Origin: Clusia tigrina
Taxonomy: Eukaryota; Arthropoda; Insecta; Diptera; Clusiidae
DNA length: 64,000 nt
Direction of reading: 5' to 3'
NCBI GenBank assembly: GCA_920105625.2
Contig: OV050030.1
Location: 186,044,387-186,108,386, forward strand
The position numbers and the translations under genes were made by a program. The notes under the pieces were generated by a model that was given only the letters and a program-made list of their open reading frames with translations, did no database searches and was not told the origin of the DNA. This document shows, one piece after another, positions 1 through 9,570 of this stretch (positions within the stretch are counted from its first letter, which is position 1; each line of letters opens with the position of its first letter).

Positions 1-842
1 CGATGCCAAAAATGCATCTGTTGTTAGGTCTGAGACGACCTCGACGTGCACTGCCTTAGTCGCGAAGCAAACAAAAATGGCAATGTAGGCTTTGTAGGGT
101 GCCTTGCCTCTGATACGCAAATATATGTTTACAGGTCCACAAAAATCGATGTCGCAGCGGGCGAATGGCCGCGATGGTGTTAGACGTTCCACTGGCAGGT
201 TTCCCCATCATATGTTGCAACAGCCTTGGCTTGTATCGAACGCAATGGATGCAGGATCTGACAATTCGCTTTGCTACGTCGCGCGCATTCTCAATCCAGA
301 ACTTAAGGCGAATCAATGTTACCAGTGCTTTAGGTCCTCCGTGATAGTTTTTGACATGTAATTGCTGAACGTAACGCTTAACGGAGCTGCATTTGCTGGG
401 AAGCAGGATGGGGTGTTTTCGGCTTGCTAGTAGATCTGCTAACTCGAGTCGACCGCCCACCTTCAACAATTCGAATCCTTCCGTGGAATCCAAGAAAGGG
501 TTAAGGTAACGCAGAGTGCCATTTGCCGTTGACTCTCTCTGAAGTAAACGAATGTCTCCAGCGAAGTATTGTTGCTGCACTTTCCAAACTCATGCACAGC
601 AATGCGTGATGCAATTCCTCGGGCACGAGGGGTTCAACAAAGGTATTCGTTTGATGCTTGTGTAGCCTCTTGTAGAAACGAAAAATCCAGGCAACTAATC
701 GTATTCCACGTGCATAGAAACTGCATCTGTCGATAATTTCAAGAATATAGTTGGGTTTTATCATTACCTTGAATACCGATTTTCTCATCTCTGAGTTCAC
801 TACTTCTTTGTCGATGTCTTCGCCGTATGCCCAGTGTACCAA
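1..842 (-). pseudogene. BEL/Pao integrase region, fragmented and partial
   Basis: The region 56-580 reads through an H2C2-type zinc domain (HVKNYHGG, then CIHC about 30 residues later), which precedes integrase cores. The core starts in a different frame at about 150 and runs off the window: CDIDFCGPV carries the first catalytic Asp, followed by KAYIAIFVCFATKAVHVE. Between 501 and 842 is the BEL linker before the integrase (RLVAWIFRF and a PEELHHAL segment). The frame changes between the zinc domain and the core, so no intact integrase can be made. The second Asp and the Glu lie outside the window. Confidence 0.85.
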
Positions 843-1280
843 ATCGAATTCGCCAGCTCCGCAGCTGTACTTCCTCGGGAAACGATGTCAGCTGGATTGC
901 TGATAGTTGGTACGTGTCTCCAATGAGCAGCAGCAGTTAGATCTTGAATCTCTGACACTCTGTTGCCAACAAAAGTAGAAAGCGTAGCAGAATGCAAACT
1001 TGTGCCAGTGAAGTACAATCTGCGAATCTGTCCAAAGATATACATCGAAATTGTAATTATAAAAAAGTGATTTTATTTTTGCAAAAAGTCTAGCAAGAAG
1101 AAGTGCGCCGCAGAGCTCCAGCTTTGGCAATGATTGCTTTTTGATAGGCGCTACTCACGACTTTGCAATAAAAAGATTAAAGCGAATAAGTCCAGTATTA
1201 TCTACAGTACGTGTATAAATTCCGCAACCATAAGCACGAATCGATGAATCGCAGAATCCATGAAGCTGAAGGGTTTTTAA
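843..1280 (-). pseudogene. BEL/Pao RNase H region, fragmented
   Basis: Minus-strand frames show GFCDSSIRAYGCGIY near 1250, then PKLELCGALLLARL near 1110 and LWTDSQIVLHW near 1040. These are the usual three blocks of BEL RNase H, each with its expected Asp or Glu. The segment ISNPADIVSRG near 880 follows as expected. Stops and frame changes separate the blocks (for example a stop right after the first block near 1160), so the domain is not translatable as one piece. Confidence 0.8.
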
Positions 1281-2690
1281 ATTAGTTGATAGGCAATAGC
1301 GTGGAATTTTTATTGATGAAAGATCTTATAAACGTAGTTTAGCCAAGCGAACTGAACATTCTGAGGAACAGATTCATCCCAGTCGAGGTTTAGCAGCCAT
1401 AGTTCCTGAAGGAGGATTTTAGCGGTGATGATAATTGGTGCCAAGAGACCAAATGGATCGAACAATGTGGATGCAATTGAGAGGATCGTTCTTTTCGTTA
1501 CTCGTCCATTGAGGGCTTGCCTAAGTTCAAAAGACAATAAAAATAAATCATGAGTTTGATCCCACTTTATGCCAAGTGTACTCGTAACAGACGTGTCGAT
1601 ATTTAAGTCTTTTACGAAACCTTCGCCTCTAAATTGTTGATGGTTGGAATGCCATTTTGCCAAATCAAGTCCGCCCAATATTAAAAGATCTGTTACCTCA
1701 TTTTTCATGCGTGATAACTCCGCAAGAGTGTCAGCTCCGCACAACAAATCGTCAACGTAAAATGATGACCTTTGAACCAACTTCAAACAGTGCTGCGTAT
1801 TGTTCGGCGAAATATAGCAGGCTTCGAACAGCGAGATACGGTGCAGCTGCCATTCCATACGTAATTGTGTTGATTGTTTTCATGAGGTGAACTTCTCCAT
1901 AAAATATATTGGAACCTTCGATCTTCTGGACTTACTAGCACCTGTCGGTACATTTTAACGATGTCCGCAGTAAGCGCAAACCGATTTAGGCGAAAACGCA
2001 GAAGTAGGATTACGAGCTCGATTTGTAATGTAGGTCCCACCATTTGGATGCCGTTGAGTGACTTCTGCGTTGTGGTTCTGCATGATGCAACGAAAAACTC
2101 AATTTCGTCGGTGTGTTGTTTGGCTTCAAGACGCAGTGGTGTGGAATATAATAGTGTGGCTTGTTCCATTCGGGAGTTTGAACTACGCTCATGTGCCCCA
2201 GACTTTCATATTCCTCCATGAAGGCGACGTACTGTCTTGAGCTCTGGAGACTGTGAAAACCGCCATTCCAACGAGTTAAATCTTCGCAAAGCTGTTGTGT
2301 ATGACCAAGCCGGATTATCCTTGAATGGCAGATTGACGATTACTCTGCCACTTAAATCTCGGGTTACTGTATTAGTGTATAGGCGTTGCAACTGTGTTGT
2401 TCGCGGGACCATGCGTCTGCCGTTGTCGACACTTCTTCAAGCACCCACAATCGTTCCAATTTGGAGTCTATGGACTGATCGCATTTCAGGAGACATGTAG
2501 TGGTGGAGAGCTTCGTAGTGTTCGCTTGATAGCGACCTGAAATAACCCAACCTAACAATGTTTTCTGTAACATTGGCAAATTATGTTCGAGTTTGATTTG
2601 GCCGACCGCAAGAAGACTAAAAAAACTTTGATTTGTTAAATTTACTATCTGCCAGTACAATATTCTGTGGGATGTTCTAAGATGAGACAT
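1281..2690 (-). pseudogene. BEL/Pao reverse transcriptase, fragmented
   Basis: The start side (2364-2690) has the BEL linker LLGWVISGR. The palm has ALTADIVKMYRQVLV near 1970 with the first catalytic Asp. FYVDDLLCGADT near 1760 holds the Asp pair. The thumb and connection region (LGIKWD, then STLFDPFGLLAPI) continues to 1310. At least four frame changes split it, the longest open piece being 182 codons (1310-1858). The YVDD motif and the FDPFGLLAP block make the BEL/Pao assignment firm. Confidence 0.88.
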
Positions 2691-3270
2691 CTATATCTGG
2701 ACCCGGTTGGTATGCGATATGCGATGTTATACAAAATGGAAGCGGTAACTCAAACTCAGTTGCTTGCGATTTTATATTAGTATTAGTCATAAATTTAATA
2801 TTTGTTGCTGACTTACCAATACTTTGAATTTGAATGTTATGCTTGCTTCATGGTAACAACAATTTCTGTGAGAACTCATCCGTCATGAGATTCACTTGTG
2901 AGCAAGAGTCCAACAATGCTCTTCCCAACCGGTATCCAGCATATGCATCCCGAACTAAGACCATAGCAGTCGCAAGAATAATTTGATCCAACGACGAATT
3001 GTTTATGTGGGTGTGTACAGCAGCTTCCCTCGAGGTTGAAGGGAGCATTGAAGTGGACGAATATGGCGCAGATCGACTATGCAGCAAGGTGTGATGTTGT
3101 TGAGAGCAAACCCTGCACTTATGCAACGATGAGCAGTTGGAGAGTTGATGCCCCTTCGACAAGCAGTTGATGCAAAGGCCTTGCCTTTTTGCATGGTCAA
3201 AACGTTGAGCCACAGTAAGGGCCTTGAAGCGATCGCAGTTGAAAATCTTGTGGTTGCCACTTGAACACAT
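2691..3270 (-). pseudogene. BEL/Pao zinc knuckles and aspartic protease
   Basis: A 140-codon frame (2848-3270) has CINCLSKGHQLSNC, a CX2CX4HX4C knuckle, and then CRVCSQQHHTLLH. These bind genomic RNA in gag proteins. Downstream, GRALLDSCSQVNLM is the protease active-site segment. The family has D-S/T-G, and here the Gly is Cys. After a frame change the rest of the protease continues to about 2691 (LPFCITSHIAYQPG). The altered active site and the broken frame indicate a dead protease. Confidence 0.82.
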
Positions 3271-4220
3271 TAAACACGTAGAATTAGAGCAAACAAACGA
3301 ATATCCTTTTTATTGGTTCCTTGATTTATAGGCCTTTTTTCAGCTTGATGTACTCGCGCTGAAGCATTCGTATGTTCAATTGAATCCAAATATTGGCAGT
3401 GTCTCTCTAGAACTTTTGAGCAGTCATCCCAAGTCGGATTTTGAAATCTAACGACTCCTTCCATGTGCGGTTTGTCTCCTCATCAGCGTTCTGCAGTACA
3501 AGGTAAATCAACATAGCCTGAGAAATTTGGGTGTCAGTTCCCAATGACAGTAATGAGCCGTAGATAGCAGACGCCTTATCAGCAAGACTCCTTAACTGCG
3601 CACCGCTGAAGACTGACGACAGTTCAAAAAGCGTCGAAATATTCTCCAAGAATATTTGTGTTGGGTTGTCATACCTACTTCTAAGCCTTTCCAATGCCTT
3701 GGGGTAGTTTTCATTTGTGACCTGGAAGGCATCAATGGTTTCTAGAGCCGGACCCTGGAGACAATTTCGCAAATGGTTAAACTTTTCGATATTTGACAAG
3801 TTAAATTCCCGATAGATTATTTGCCTGAAAGACGTCATGAAATTATGGTACTCAGAATACTTGCCATCGAACGAAGGAAGTTTGAGTTTAGGTAACTTAA
3901 CTAGATTGCGTGACGCAATTAGTATCTGAAAAAGTAGAATTGTGATCTTCACCTAGCTCCGATTGAATGGCGAGCTTCACTGTAATGTACAATTCTTCCA
4001 AGTCAGCACGACCACCATCTTCGCAGTCTTGTTTTTCAATTCCCGTTTGTGTTGATAGGACTTGCTTGAAGTACGACTCAAGGATACCCAATCTGCATCG
4101 ATATTCAGGCACGGACAGCAACTTACCACCTGGTCGCAGGCTAGCTTCCACAATGTTCTTTATGCGAGTAATATTTTTTTTGGTATTAGCGCTTTGCTAT
4201 TTTAATTCCTCCAAAGTCAT
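3271..4220 (-). pseudogene. BEL/Pao gag (DUF1759-like), nonsense and frameshift mutated
   Basis: The likely start is the ATG at 4220 (MTLEELK), followed directly by an in-frame TAG. The same frame then continues through VEASLRPGG to about 3950. After a frame change, 3407-3952 encodes KLPKLKLPSFDGKYSEYHNF, then ALERLRSRYDNP, the typical gag core of BEL elements that packages element RNA. A further piece (3270-3464) carries WDDCSKVLERHC. The early stop plus frame changes mean full gag cannot be made. Confidence 0.82.
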
Positions 4221-4857
4221 TGCAAAATTAAAAAAAAGGTATAAATTTAGCTAAAAGGTATATTTAATATTTGATAAATAACTTGACCAAGTGTAGCGTA
4301 ACCAGCAACGGATTCAAAAAATGAAACTGTATTCGACGAAAGCGTTATACAGCAGCGGCAACCAAATAAGAATACCGTACTCACAAACTGTGTAACCAAA
4401 GTACTTGTTAACGATGCGATGAACGAGTGCAACGACAAATAACAAACCCTTTAGAAAATGTTTGTTGAGTTACGACGATTTAGCGCAGCGAAAGGGGCAG
4501 CGCAACAGAATTCAGCACAATAGCGAAAGCGGAGCGATGTAGTGAGGCAGCGGCAACTGCTAGTATTTGCAGCGGCAGCAGAGCGTAGGTGACAGTACGA
4601 AAATACGAAAACAGCGCATCTGACGGAATTCAATAGACGACAGCGGCACAACTGCGGTAACGCAGTGATGTAGCAAGGTAGCGGCAGCTGCTAATAATCA
4701 CAGCGGTAGCAAAGCAACGGCGTTTTTTGGACTTACAAATAACGGCTGTATTAATAAATTGTGTTAAATGATGCTTCAGAGTCTAACGTTGACCACTTGT
4801 GTGCGCAACATGAACCACTCTCTATTTTAAGAAATTAAAATTTTTCTAAAAGCACTA
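4221..4857 (-). other. BEL/Pao 5' leader with imperfect internal repeats
   Basis: Non-coding stretch between the primer-binding site and the gag start. It is richer in GC than its surroundings and has two similar segments around 4534 and 4665 (a gatgtag...ggcagcggca-type core), about 131 bases apart, rich in AGCGGCA words. Small open frames here have no recognisable domain. It probably holds the packaging signal, as leaders do in this family, but nothing in the sequence shows that directly. Confidence 0.6.
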
Positions 4858-4875
4858 GTCCCTGCTCGGGCCCCA
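4858..4875 (-). other. primer-binding site of the BEL/Pao element
   Basis: On the minus strand the sequence is TGGGGCCCGAGCAGGGAC. It lies five bases downstream of the LTR end and begins with TGG, as required to pair with the CCA end of a primer tRNA. Which tRNA is used cannot be settled by eye. Confidence 0.75.
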
Positions 4876-4880
4876 AAAAA

Positions 4881-5068
4881 TGTAGGTTTGGGGAGAGTTT
4901 TCCTCAACCATGAAAATTATAAGAAACTGTAGCGAATGTAAGTACTTTTTTTGCATATTAATGTTATGACAGTGCATGATAAGAACACCTATACGTGTAT
5001 GCGTTAATATGTATGCAGCTGCTCTCGCGCGATGACAAGTGCAACGACTCCCAATCTGTGACCCAACA
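4881..5068 (-). repeat. BEL/Pao 5' LTR, 188 bp
   Basis: On the minus strand it begins TGTTGGGTCAC and ends CCAAACCTACA, giving TG...CA ends, and the primer-binding site follows. The 3' boundary is supported by the PBS. The 5' boundary is supported by the abrupt resumption of Jockey RT coding sequence at 5069. The partner LTR is outside the window, so the ends could not be confirmed by LTR comparison. The expected 5-bp target duplication would be GGTTA-like at 5069-5073 (plus strand). Confidence 0.75.
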
Positions 5069-6249
5069 GGTTATTTGAGCACATTTGGCTTCTTTGACTT
5101 TTATTTGCAATTTATTTAACCATTTAATTAGTGTGTCGATGTGTATTTGTAGATTTCTCGTTGCTGTTATTGGATAAGTGTGAGCGCTTAAGATTGCCGT
5201 GTCATCAGCAAATGTTGAGGTTGTTGTCTTTCAATCGTTGGGTATATCAGATGTATAGAGGACGTAAAAATTGGACCGAGGACACTTCCTTGTGGAGGTC
5301 CAGAACATATATTGTAGCTAGCCGAGATGTAAGTTTTAAATTTCACAGTAAATTTCCGGTCTGTTAGATAACTTTGTAACAGTTTGTGTATATTTGGCGG
5401 CTAAAGTATTTTAATTTTAAAAATTAGTTCGTCGTGCCAGACCTTATCGAATGCTTATGCTATATCAAGAAAAACCGCAGCGCAGTATCGCTTATTTTAG
5501 AAAGATTTTTGTATAACAAGCTATTCGTTGTACTTGTTCCGTTGTACTGTGTGTGTCTCGGAAACCAAATTGATGATGTGGGATTATTTTTCTGTTTTCC
5601 AATGTAGGTAGAATTTCTTTTAGTAGCAGTTTTTCAAATAATTTCGATATAGTTGATAGAAGGCTTATAGGTCTATAAGAATCTACTTTGGTGACATCCT
5701 TGCCTGGCTTAGCAATCATACTGATCTGTGACAATTTCCATATTGTTGGGTAGTGACCACTGCGTAGAATTGCCTTGAAGATATGCATCAGGTGCACTAC
5801 CGCTATATTTGGTAGATCAATAATTATCTTCGTCATGGCCCGGCGCTTTCTTGAGATTTATTATATATAAATATTATAGTATATAAAATTTGTTTAAGCT
5901 TAAGAAAAATCGGATGACCCCGTGGCTTTGTACTTAACTTTGGCAATTGAACCCCTAGTGCTTTGTCTATGTGAAAACTTTTTTCGGGTGGTTTGCGAAA
6001 GCTGTCCCTTTTTCCGTATCACTATTTGCCTATTTATTGCCAGGCAGTCGAATGGGCGGTTCTGACTGGAGTTACCTTTTAAGATGCTTAGTAGCTTTCC
6101 ACAGTGAATAGTCTGTGTTTTCATTTGGTGCAAGATTCTCCAAGAAATTTTCAAATGCATTTTCACTACTTTCTTTTAGGACAAATCTTAATTTCCATTG
6201 GTTTGAGAGGAAAAGCTGTTCGCATTTTAAGATCCGCTGTTAAGAAAAG
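5069..6249 (-). pseudogene. J1 ORF2 linker and reverse transcriptase, broken
   Basis: From high to low coordinates: FENFLENLAPNENTDYSLW (EN-RT linker, near 6130), KKAPGHDEDN near 5830 (RT start), SYRPISLLSTISKLFEKLL near 5670, and FGFRDTHSTTEQV near 5570. A frame change precedes AFDKVWHDEL near 5440. FADDTAILSAH near 5190 carries the catalytic Asp pair, and LIKWLNKLQIKVKEAKCAQIT runs up to the BEL LTR. The FADD motif itself is preserved, but the frames are disrupted in at least three places and the C-terminus is missing here. Confidence 0.85.
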
Positions 6250-6489
6250 CCCTTCTCAGATGCTAATGATATCAAACACAACTCGGGGCTCGATATGAAC
6301 TCACAACACCAGCTCGGCACAGTGCAGGGGCTCTTGCTAAAGAAAAAATAGCACTTAGCGCGCGCCAAGTGCTTTGACTGGCGGCTCTCAGCTCGGGGCA
6401 AGTGCTACAACAATAAATTTAAAGTGCCCATACTCGCATGCTAGTACAAGGGCGGGCGAGCCTTTCTGAACTCTGGTGATTTATCCTAG
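6250..6489. other. GC-rich block inside J1, possible SINE or other insertion
   Basis: This segment does not read as Jockey protein in any frame, although J1 endonuclease (above 6490) and J1 linker (below 6250) flank it. It is much more GC-rich than its surroundings (for example gcgcgcgcc near 6360). On the minus strand GAGTTCATATCGAGCCCC near 6285 loosely resembles a tRNA-type B box. I cannot define its ends or a target duplication, so insertion is inferred. Confidence 0.35.
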
Positions 6490-7326
6490 TATTTTTTACG
6501 TTTTGATGCTGCCAGGTTAACAGACACAGTAAGTAAGTTTGCGAAGTTTTTTGTCGGTACCTCTATATTTTCCTCATTTTTGAATGGTGTCTTCAGATTT
6601 ATGTGCGAGCCTATGTACTTACGATAGTTTAACCAGTTGATGTTCTTTTTGCTATGACTTTCCAATATAGAGGTGCATTTTGTAGCGTTAAAATCTATTG
6701 TAATTATTGTTGGTGAGTGATCAGAGGATAGATCATATGAAGATGCTGCAGTGAGTTGGTTTTGCTTTAGATATTTGGATACGCCGAAGTCGATTATATC
6801 TGGTATTTTTGTCGATCAGAAGGCCACCGGTAGATATCACGTCCAATCCCATGTTTGCACACAACAGACTGGAGTTTCCTGCTTCTCGGCGTGATCAGCC
6901 TAGAGCCCCATTGTGTATGTTTCGCGTTGAAATCGCCTGCTGCTAAGAATCTATGACCAAGAGAATTGAAAAAGTCTTTGTAATTTTGTTCCATAATAGT
7001 GAATTTTGGTGGGCAGTATAGGGCGGCAATTGTTATGTTGCCAACAAATATTGCTAAGCAGATAGACGTCCTTTGTAGATAATCTCTAATAACATCTTCT
7101 AGAACGAGGTGTTTAATCTTGCTCTTAATAAGAGCTCCAGTTCCCCACAAGCTTTTCCTTTGGGTTGTTTTGTGTCGTAAAAATTGTAGCCGTTAATTCT
7201 GAAACAGTTCTTTTGAGTCAGATGCGTCTCTGAGAATAGCATTATGTCTTATCTGATTTCTATTGAGGAAGTTTTGAGTTGGCGTAGGCCGTTTGCATTC
7301 CAGTGGCAAAGTTTGATGGTATTCAT
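6490..7326 (-). pseudogene. J1 ORF2 endonuclease domain, broken
   Basis: The start is the ATG at 7326, giving MNTIKLCHWNANGLRQL; WNANGL is the classic opening of Jockey APE-type endonucleases, which nick the target DNA. SETHLTQKNC near 7230 follows an in-frame stop. A 118-codon piece (6794-7150) has ALYCPPKFT and AAGDFNAKHTQWGSR with the catalytic Asp and Asn retained. DLSSDHSPTIITI near 6730 carries the C-terminal SDH motif. The catalytic motifs are intact but the frame is interrupted. Confidence 0.87.
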
Positions 7327-7630
7327 GATTTTGATAGGAGCGCTTGCATTAGCAGTGATTGATCGCTCATTATTTGTTGCATCATGTTTTGCATTCCAGA
7401 CAAAGGGATTAGTATTATTGAGAAGTGTTTCGATTCAAACTATTTGTGAATGGTTCCTTTTGGCGGCTGGGCTGCCTTTAGTATATCTGCGTATGTGGTT
7501 TGATGTTGTAGCGTGTTAAAGTGTGTAACGTTTGGGTGTTCATTTGGAGAAGTGAATTTGATTTGGGGTATAATTTTTTGTTTTATTGCTGTAAAAACCG
7601 GACAACTCCTATCGATTAATAGTAGTAATT
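7323..7630 (-). pseudogene. J1 ORF1 C-terminal remnant
   Basis: Minus-strand reading gives CPVFTAIKQKIIPQIKFTSP, then TYADILKAAQPPKGT, a stop, and a tail MQNMMQQIMSDQSLLMQALL ending in a TGA that overlaps the ORF2 ATG (ATGA at 7326-7323). A tail rich in Met, Gln and Leu after a YADIL block is usual for Jockey ORF1. The zinc knuckles expected just upstream are not recognisable, so ORF1 is truncated or very decayed above 7630. Confidence 0.7.
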
Positions 7631-8235
7631 TTGGAGAGCTCCGTTATGGGTATATCTGGAGACGCTTTAAGACTGTATATATCTTTATTATTTTTGGAGA
7701 TCGTTGTAGCACGGAGCTACGCCTAAAAGAGTTATTAGCGTCTTTCACTGCAAGAATTCTTTGTCGACGTAGTTTGGAATTTATTTTAATAATGTTAATA
7801 GCAATAAAATATGTAAATAAAGTTATATGTAAAAAAAGAGTTTATTATCAAAATATGAAACACACCAATTTTTGGATCGCGCCCTTTATTGTGATGAGTT
7901 CACAAATTTATAATGCAATTATTAAACAGAGATTGTAGCCGCTGTATTACTGTTCAAATAATTCTCACGTTTTTCTGTATTTGTTTATTTGTACTGTCTC
8001 TTACAGTTGTTATTTACAGCAATTGAGTGTTTTGCATAAAATACCTCACAGAAGGAAAATTAATTTAATACAAATTAAAACGCGATTATGGCGAATACGA
8101 ATCTCACACGAATTAAAATCAATACGCGCACCTTGCCTTGGTAGAATTTGAGTATTTCAGCACGAACGGTTGTATTTTCACCACCAATCACAAAATCTAA
8201 CCGGCAGCGGCAAGAACAAACGTCAGTATTTAAAC
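7631..8235. other. AT-rich stretch without a supportable gene
   Basis: No domain is recognisable in six frames. The plus-strand frame 7513-7938 is an incidental open frame partly opposite the J1 ORF1 remnant. A moderately GC-rich segment at about 8060-8235 (minus strand TTCTTGCCGCTGCCGGTTAG) could be the 5' UTR of J1 with most of ORF1 deleted, but no sequence match proves it. Confidence 0.4.
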
Positions 8236-8729
8236 TCTCTAAACTAATATACTATTATTTATCTCTAAAATTTATATATTCTGAAAAACTTTTTGTTTTT
8301 ATATTGGTCCTATAATGACATTTTATTATTTTTTTTTTTATATGTAGGTCCTTTTGTCAATTTTCTTTTATATTCTTTACAAATGGAACTTATTCTACGC
8401 TGCTCAAAACTGCGACCTCTGCTACTAGTTGCCGGTGGTCTTGGTGACGTTCGTCTTCTTCCCAAGGCTCCCGTCGGAGGAACATAATCTAAGTGATAGA
8501 TATATCATTACCGTTATAAATACAGGTTGTTAGCATTTTCCGTAGATCCTGGTGTGTGATAGCGGATATGCTGCTATGCCGTGCTATCGGTTTGTCAAAA
8601 TTTTTATTTATTTTTCCTCCTTTATTTCATACATCTGAACCATTATATTGACACCTAGTACACGATTTGACAATTTGTTTGGAAATTAATATAAAAAACA
8701 CATTTTGGTCAGTGACAAAAAGTGATACA
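8236..8729. other. unassigned AT-rich DNA
   Basis: Mostly low-complexity A/T sequence. One denser patch at about 8390-8490 reads on the minus strand as a 31-codon acidic peptide from an ATG near 8487 (MFLRREPWEEDER...), which I do not recognise. The plus-strand open frame 8293-8487 starts in poly-T-like sequence and has no domain. I see no promoter, RNA gene or defined repeat. Confidence 0.4.
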
Positions 8730-8848
8730 ATAACAATGATTTACATTAATTATATTATAATAACAATTTATGATCAATTATAATAAAAATTATATTTATA
8801 ATAATAATTTACAATTACAATACTACTAATATGTGTAGGCTGGATTTC
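8730..8848 (-). other. probable 3' UTR of Jockey-like element J2
   Basis: Lies directly downstream of the J2 ORF2 stop codon (TAG at 8851-8849, minus strand). It is rich in ATT/TAA words such as attataataacaattta, as in the A-rich tails of non-LTR elements. No clean poly(A) or target duplication is visible, so the outer boundary is approximate. Confidence 0.45.
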
Positions 8849-9064
8849 CTAGTTGATTAGGTCGTTTGGTTGAGTGCTCTTTAAACGGTGCATGGTTTTT
8901 TCTTCTAGATGTAGCAACTCGTTTATTTCTTCGTTCTTATGCCCATGCAGTGTATCGTAGTGTTTTGTGGATATCTTTTTTATCTCTTCGTCAATTCTTG
9001 TCATCTTTAGTTTGCGGTGTATATCTTCATTTGTTGTGTACCAACCAGACTTTATGATCACTCT
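8849..9064 (-). pseudogene. J2 ORF2 C-terminal tail
   Basis: Reads LRVIIKSGWYTTNEDIHRKL, then DEEIKKISTKHYDTLHGH, ending at TAG. Jockey ORF2 proteins end with a W-Y-x-N-x-D-I-H segment followed by a His-rich DEEI...H...H tail, so this is the true C-terminus. The MITE sits immediately upstream. On its far side coding resumes at 9571, so the two parts were one reading frame before insertion. Confidence 0.85.
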
Positions 9065-9067
9065 TAA

Positions 9068-9567
9068 CCCTACGTCTCCACGGGCCATTTTTGATGGTAT
9101 GCCATTGGCAATTTCAAGCAAATTGCCAATGGAGACTCCAAATTGCTTCAAGTTGGCAATTTATGTTATGAAATATGTTATGCCATAAATTGCCAACGTG
9201 CTGTGTTGCAATCAGTTGTCATTTTGTTTGTTTGACAGCCTTTTTTCATTTTTTCGTGACGCTGACAGTGGAAGCATCGTCGGACATTTTCGTTTTACCG
9301 CAGCTATTAAATTAATAAAAACGCTAAAATGAATGGAGACTGTGCATTTGCATTCTTTATAATAAAGGATTCACCCAGAATTTCGGTTTCCTTCTTTTTT
9401 CCTCTTCATCGTAGAAATAAAAAATTTTTTCAAGCGTGGGTACAGCGAACTAGATTGCTTGACGGCATTTTCAAAATGACAATGCCATAACATCGCAATG
9501 CCCACCATTAAAATATTGCCAACCATTGCAATCAAATTTGACAGATGTTGCCCGTGGAGACGTAGGG
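9068..9567. mobile_element. 500-bp MITE, PIF/Harbinger-like, inserted in J2
   Basis: The left end ccctacgtctccacgggc (9068-9085) is the exact reverse complement of the right end (9550-9567). It is flanked by TAA on both sides (9065-9067 and 9568-9570). A 3-bp TAA/TTA duplication is typical of PIF/Harbinger elements. There is no transposase frame, so it is non-autonomous. Internally it has several GCCATTGGCAAT/ATTGCCAA-like words in both orientations. Position 9302 inside it is where the tandem array begins. Confidence 0.85.
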
Positions 9568-9570
9568 TAA

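Larger units (their letters stand above)
1..5068 (-). mobile_element. BEL/Pao LTR retrotransposon, decayed, 3' end cut by window edge
   Basis: Read on the minus strand the order is LTR, primer-binding site, leader, gag, CCHC knuckles, protease, RT, RNase H, integrase, which is the BEL/Pao order. The diagnostic pieces are a BEL-type gag (DUF1759-like), the YVDD RT motif, and an integrase zinc domain followed by a DIDFCGP core motif. Coding is broken into many short frames, so the copy is old and inactive. The 3' LTR lies beyond position 1. The 5' LTR abuts the RT of a Jockey-like element at 5069, so this is a nested insertion. Confidence 0.9.
5069..7630 (-). mobile_element. Jockey-like non-LTR retrotransposon J1, interrupted by BEL
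   Basis: Minus-strand order is ORF1 C-terminus, endonuclease, linker, RT. The RT stops at 5069 where the BEL LTR begins, so its C-terminus should lie on the far side of BEL, beyond the window. It is related to, but clearly diverged from, the second Jockey element J2. It carries many stops and frame changes plus a non-homologous block at 6250-6489. Confidence 0.85.

Noticed and set aside
7244..7938. Two plus-strand frames of 91 and 141 codons with hydrophobic stretches
   Set aside because: The first is opposite J1 endonuclease and ORF1 remnants. The second is AT-rich with no signal peptide, domain or codon pattern; chance frames in A/T-rich DNA.
8293..8487. 64-codon plus-strand frame as a gene
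   Set aside because: It starts in T-rich low-complexity DNA and shows no domain or homologous pattern.
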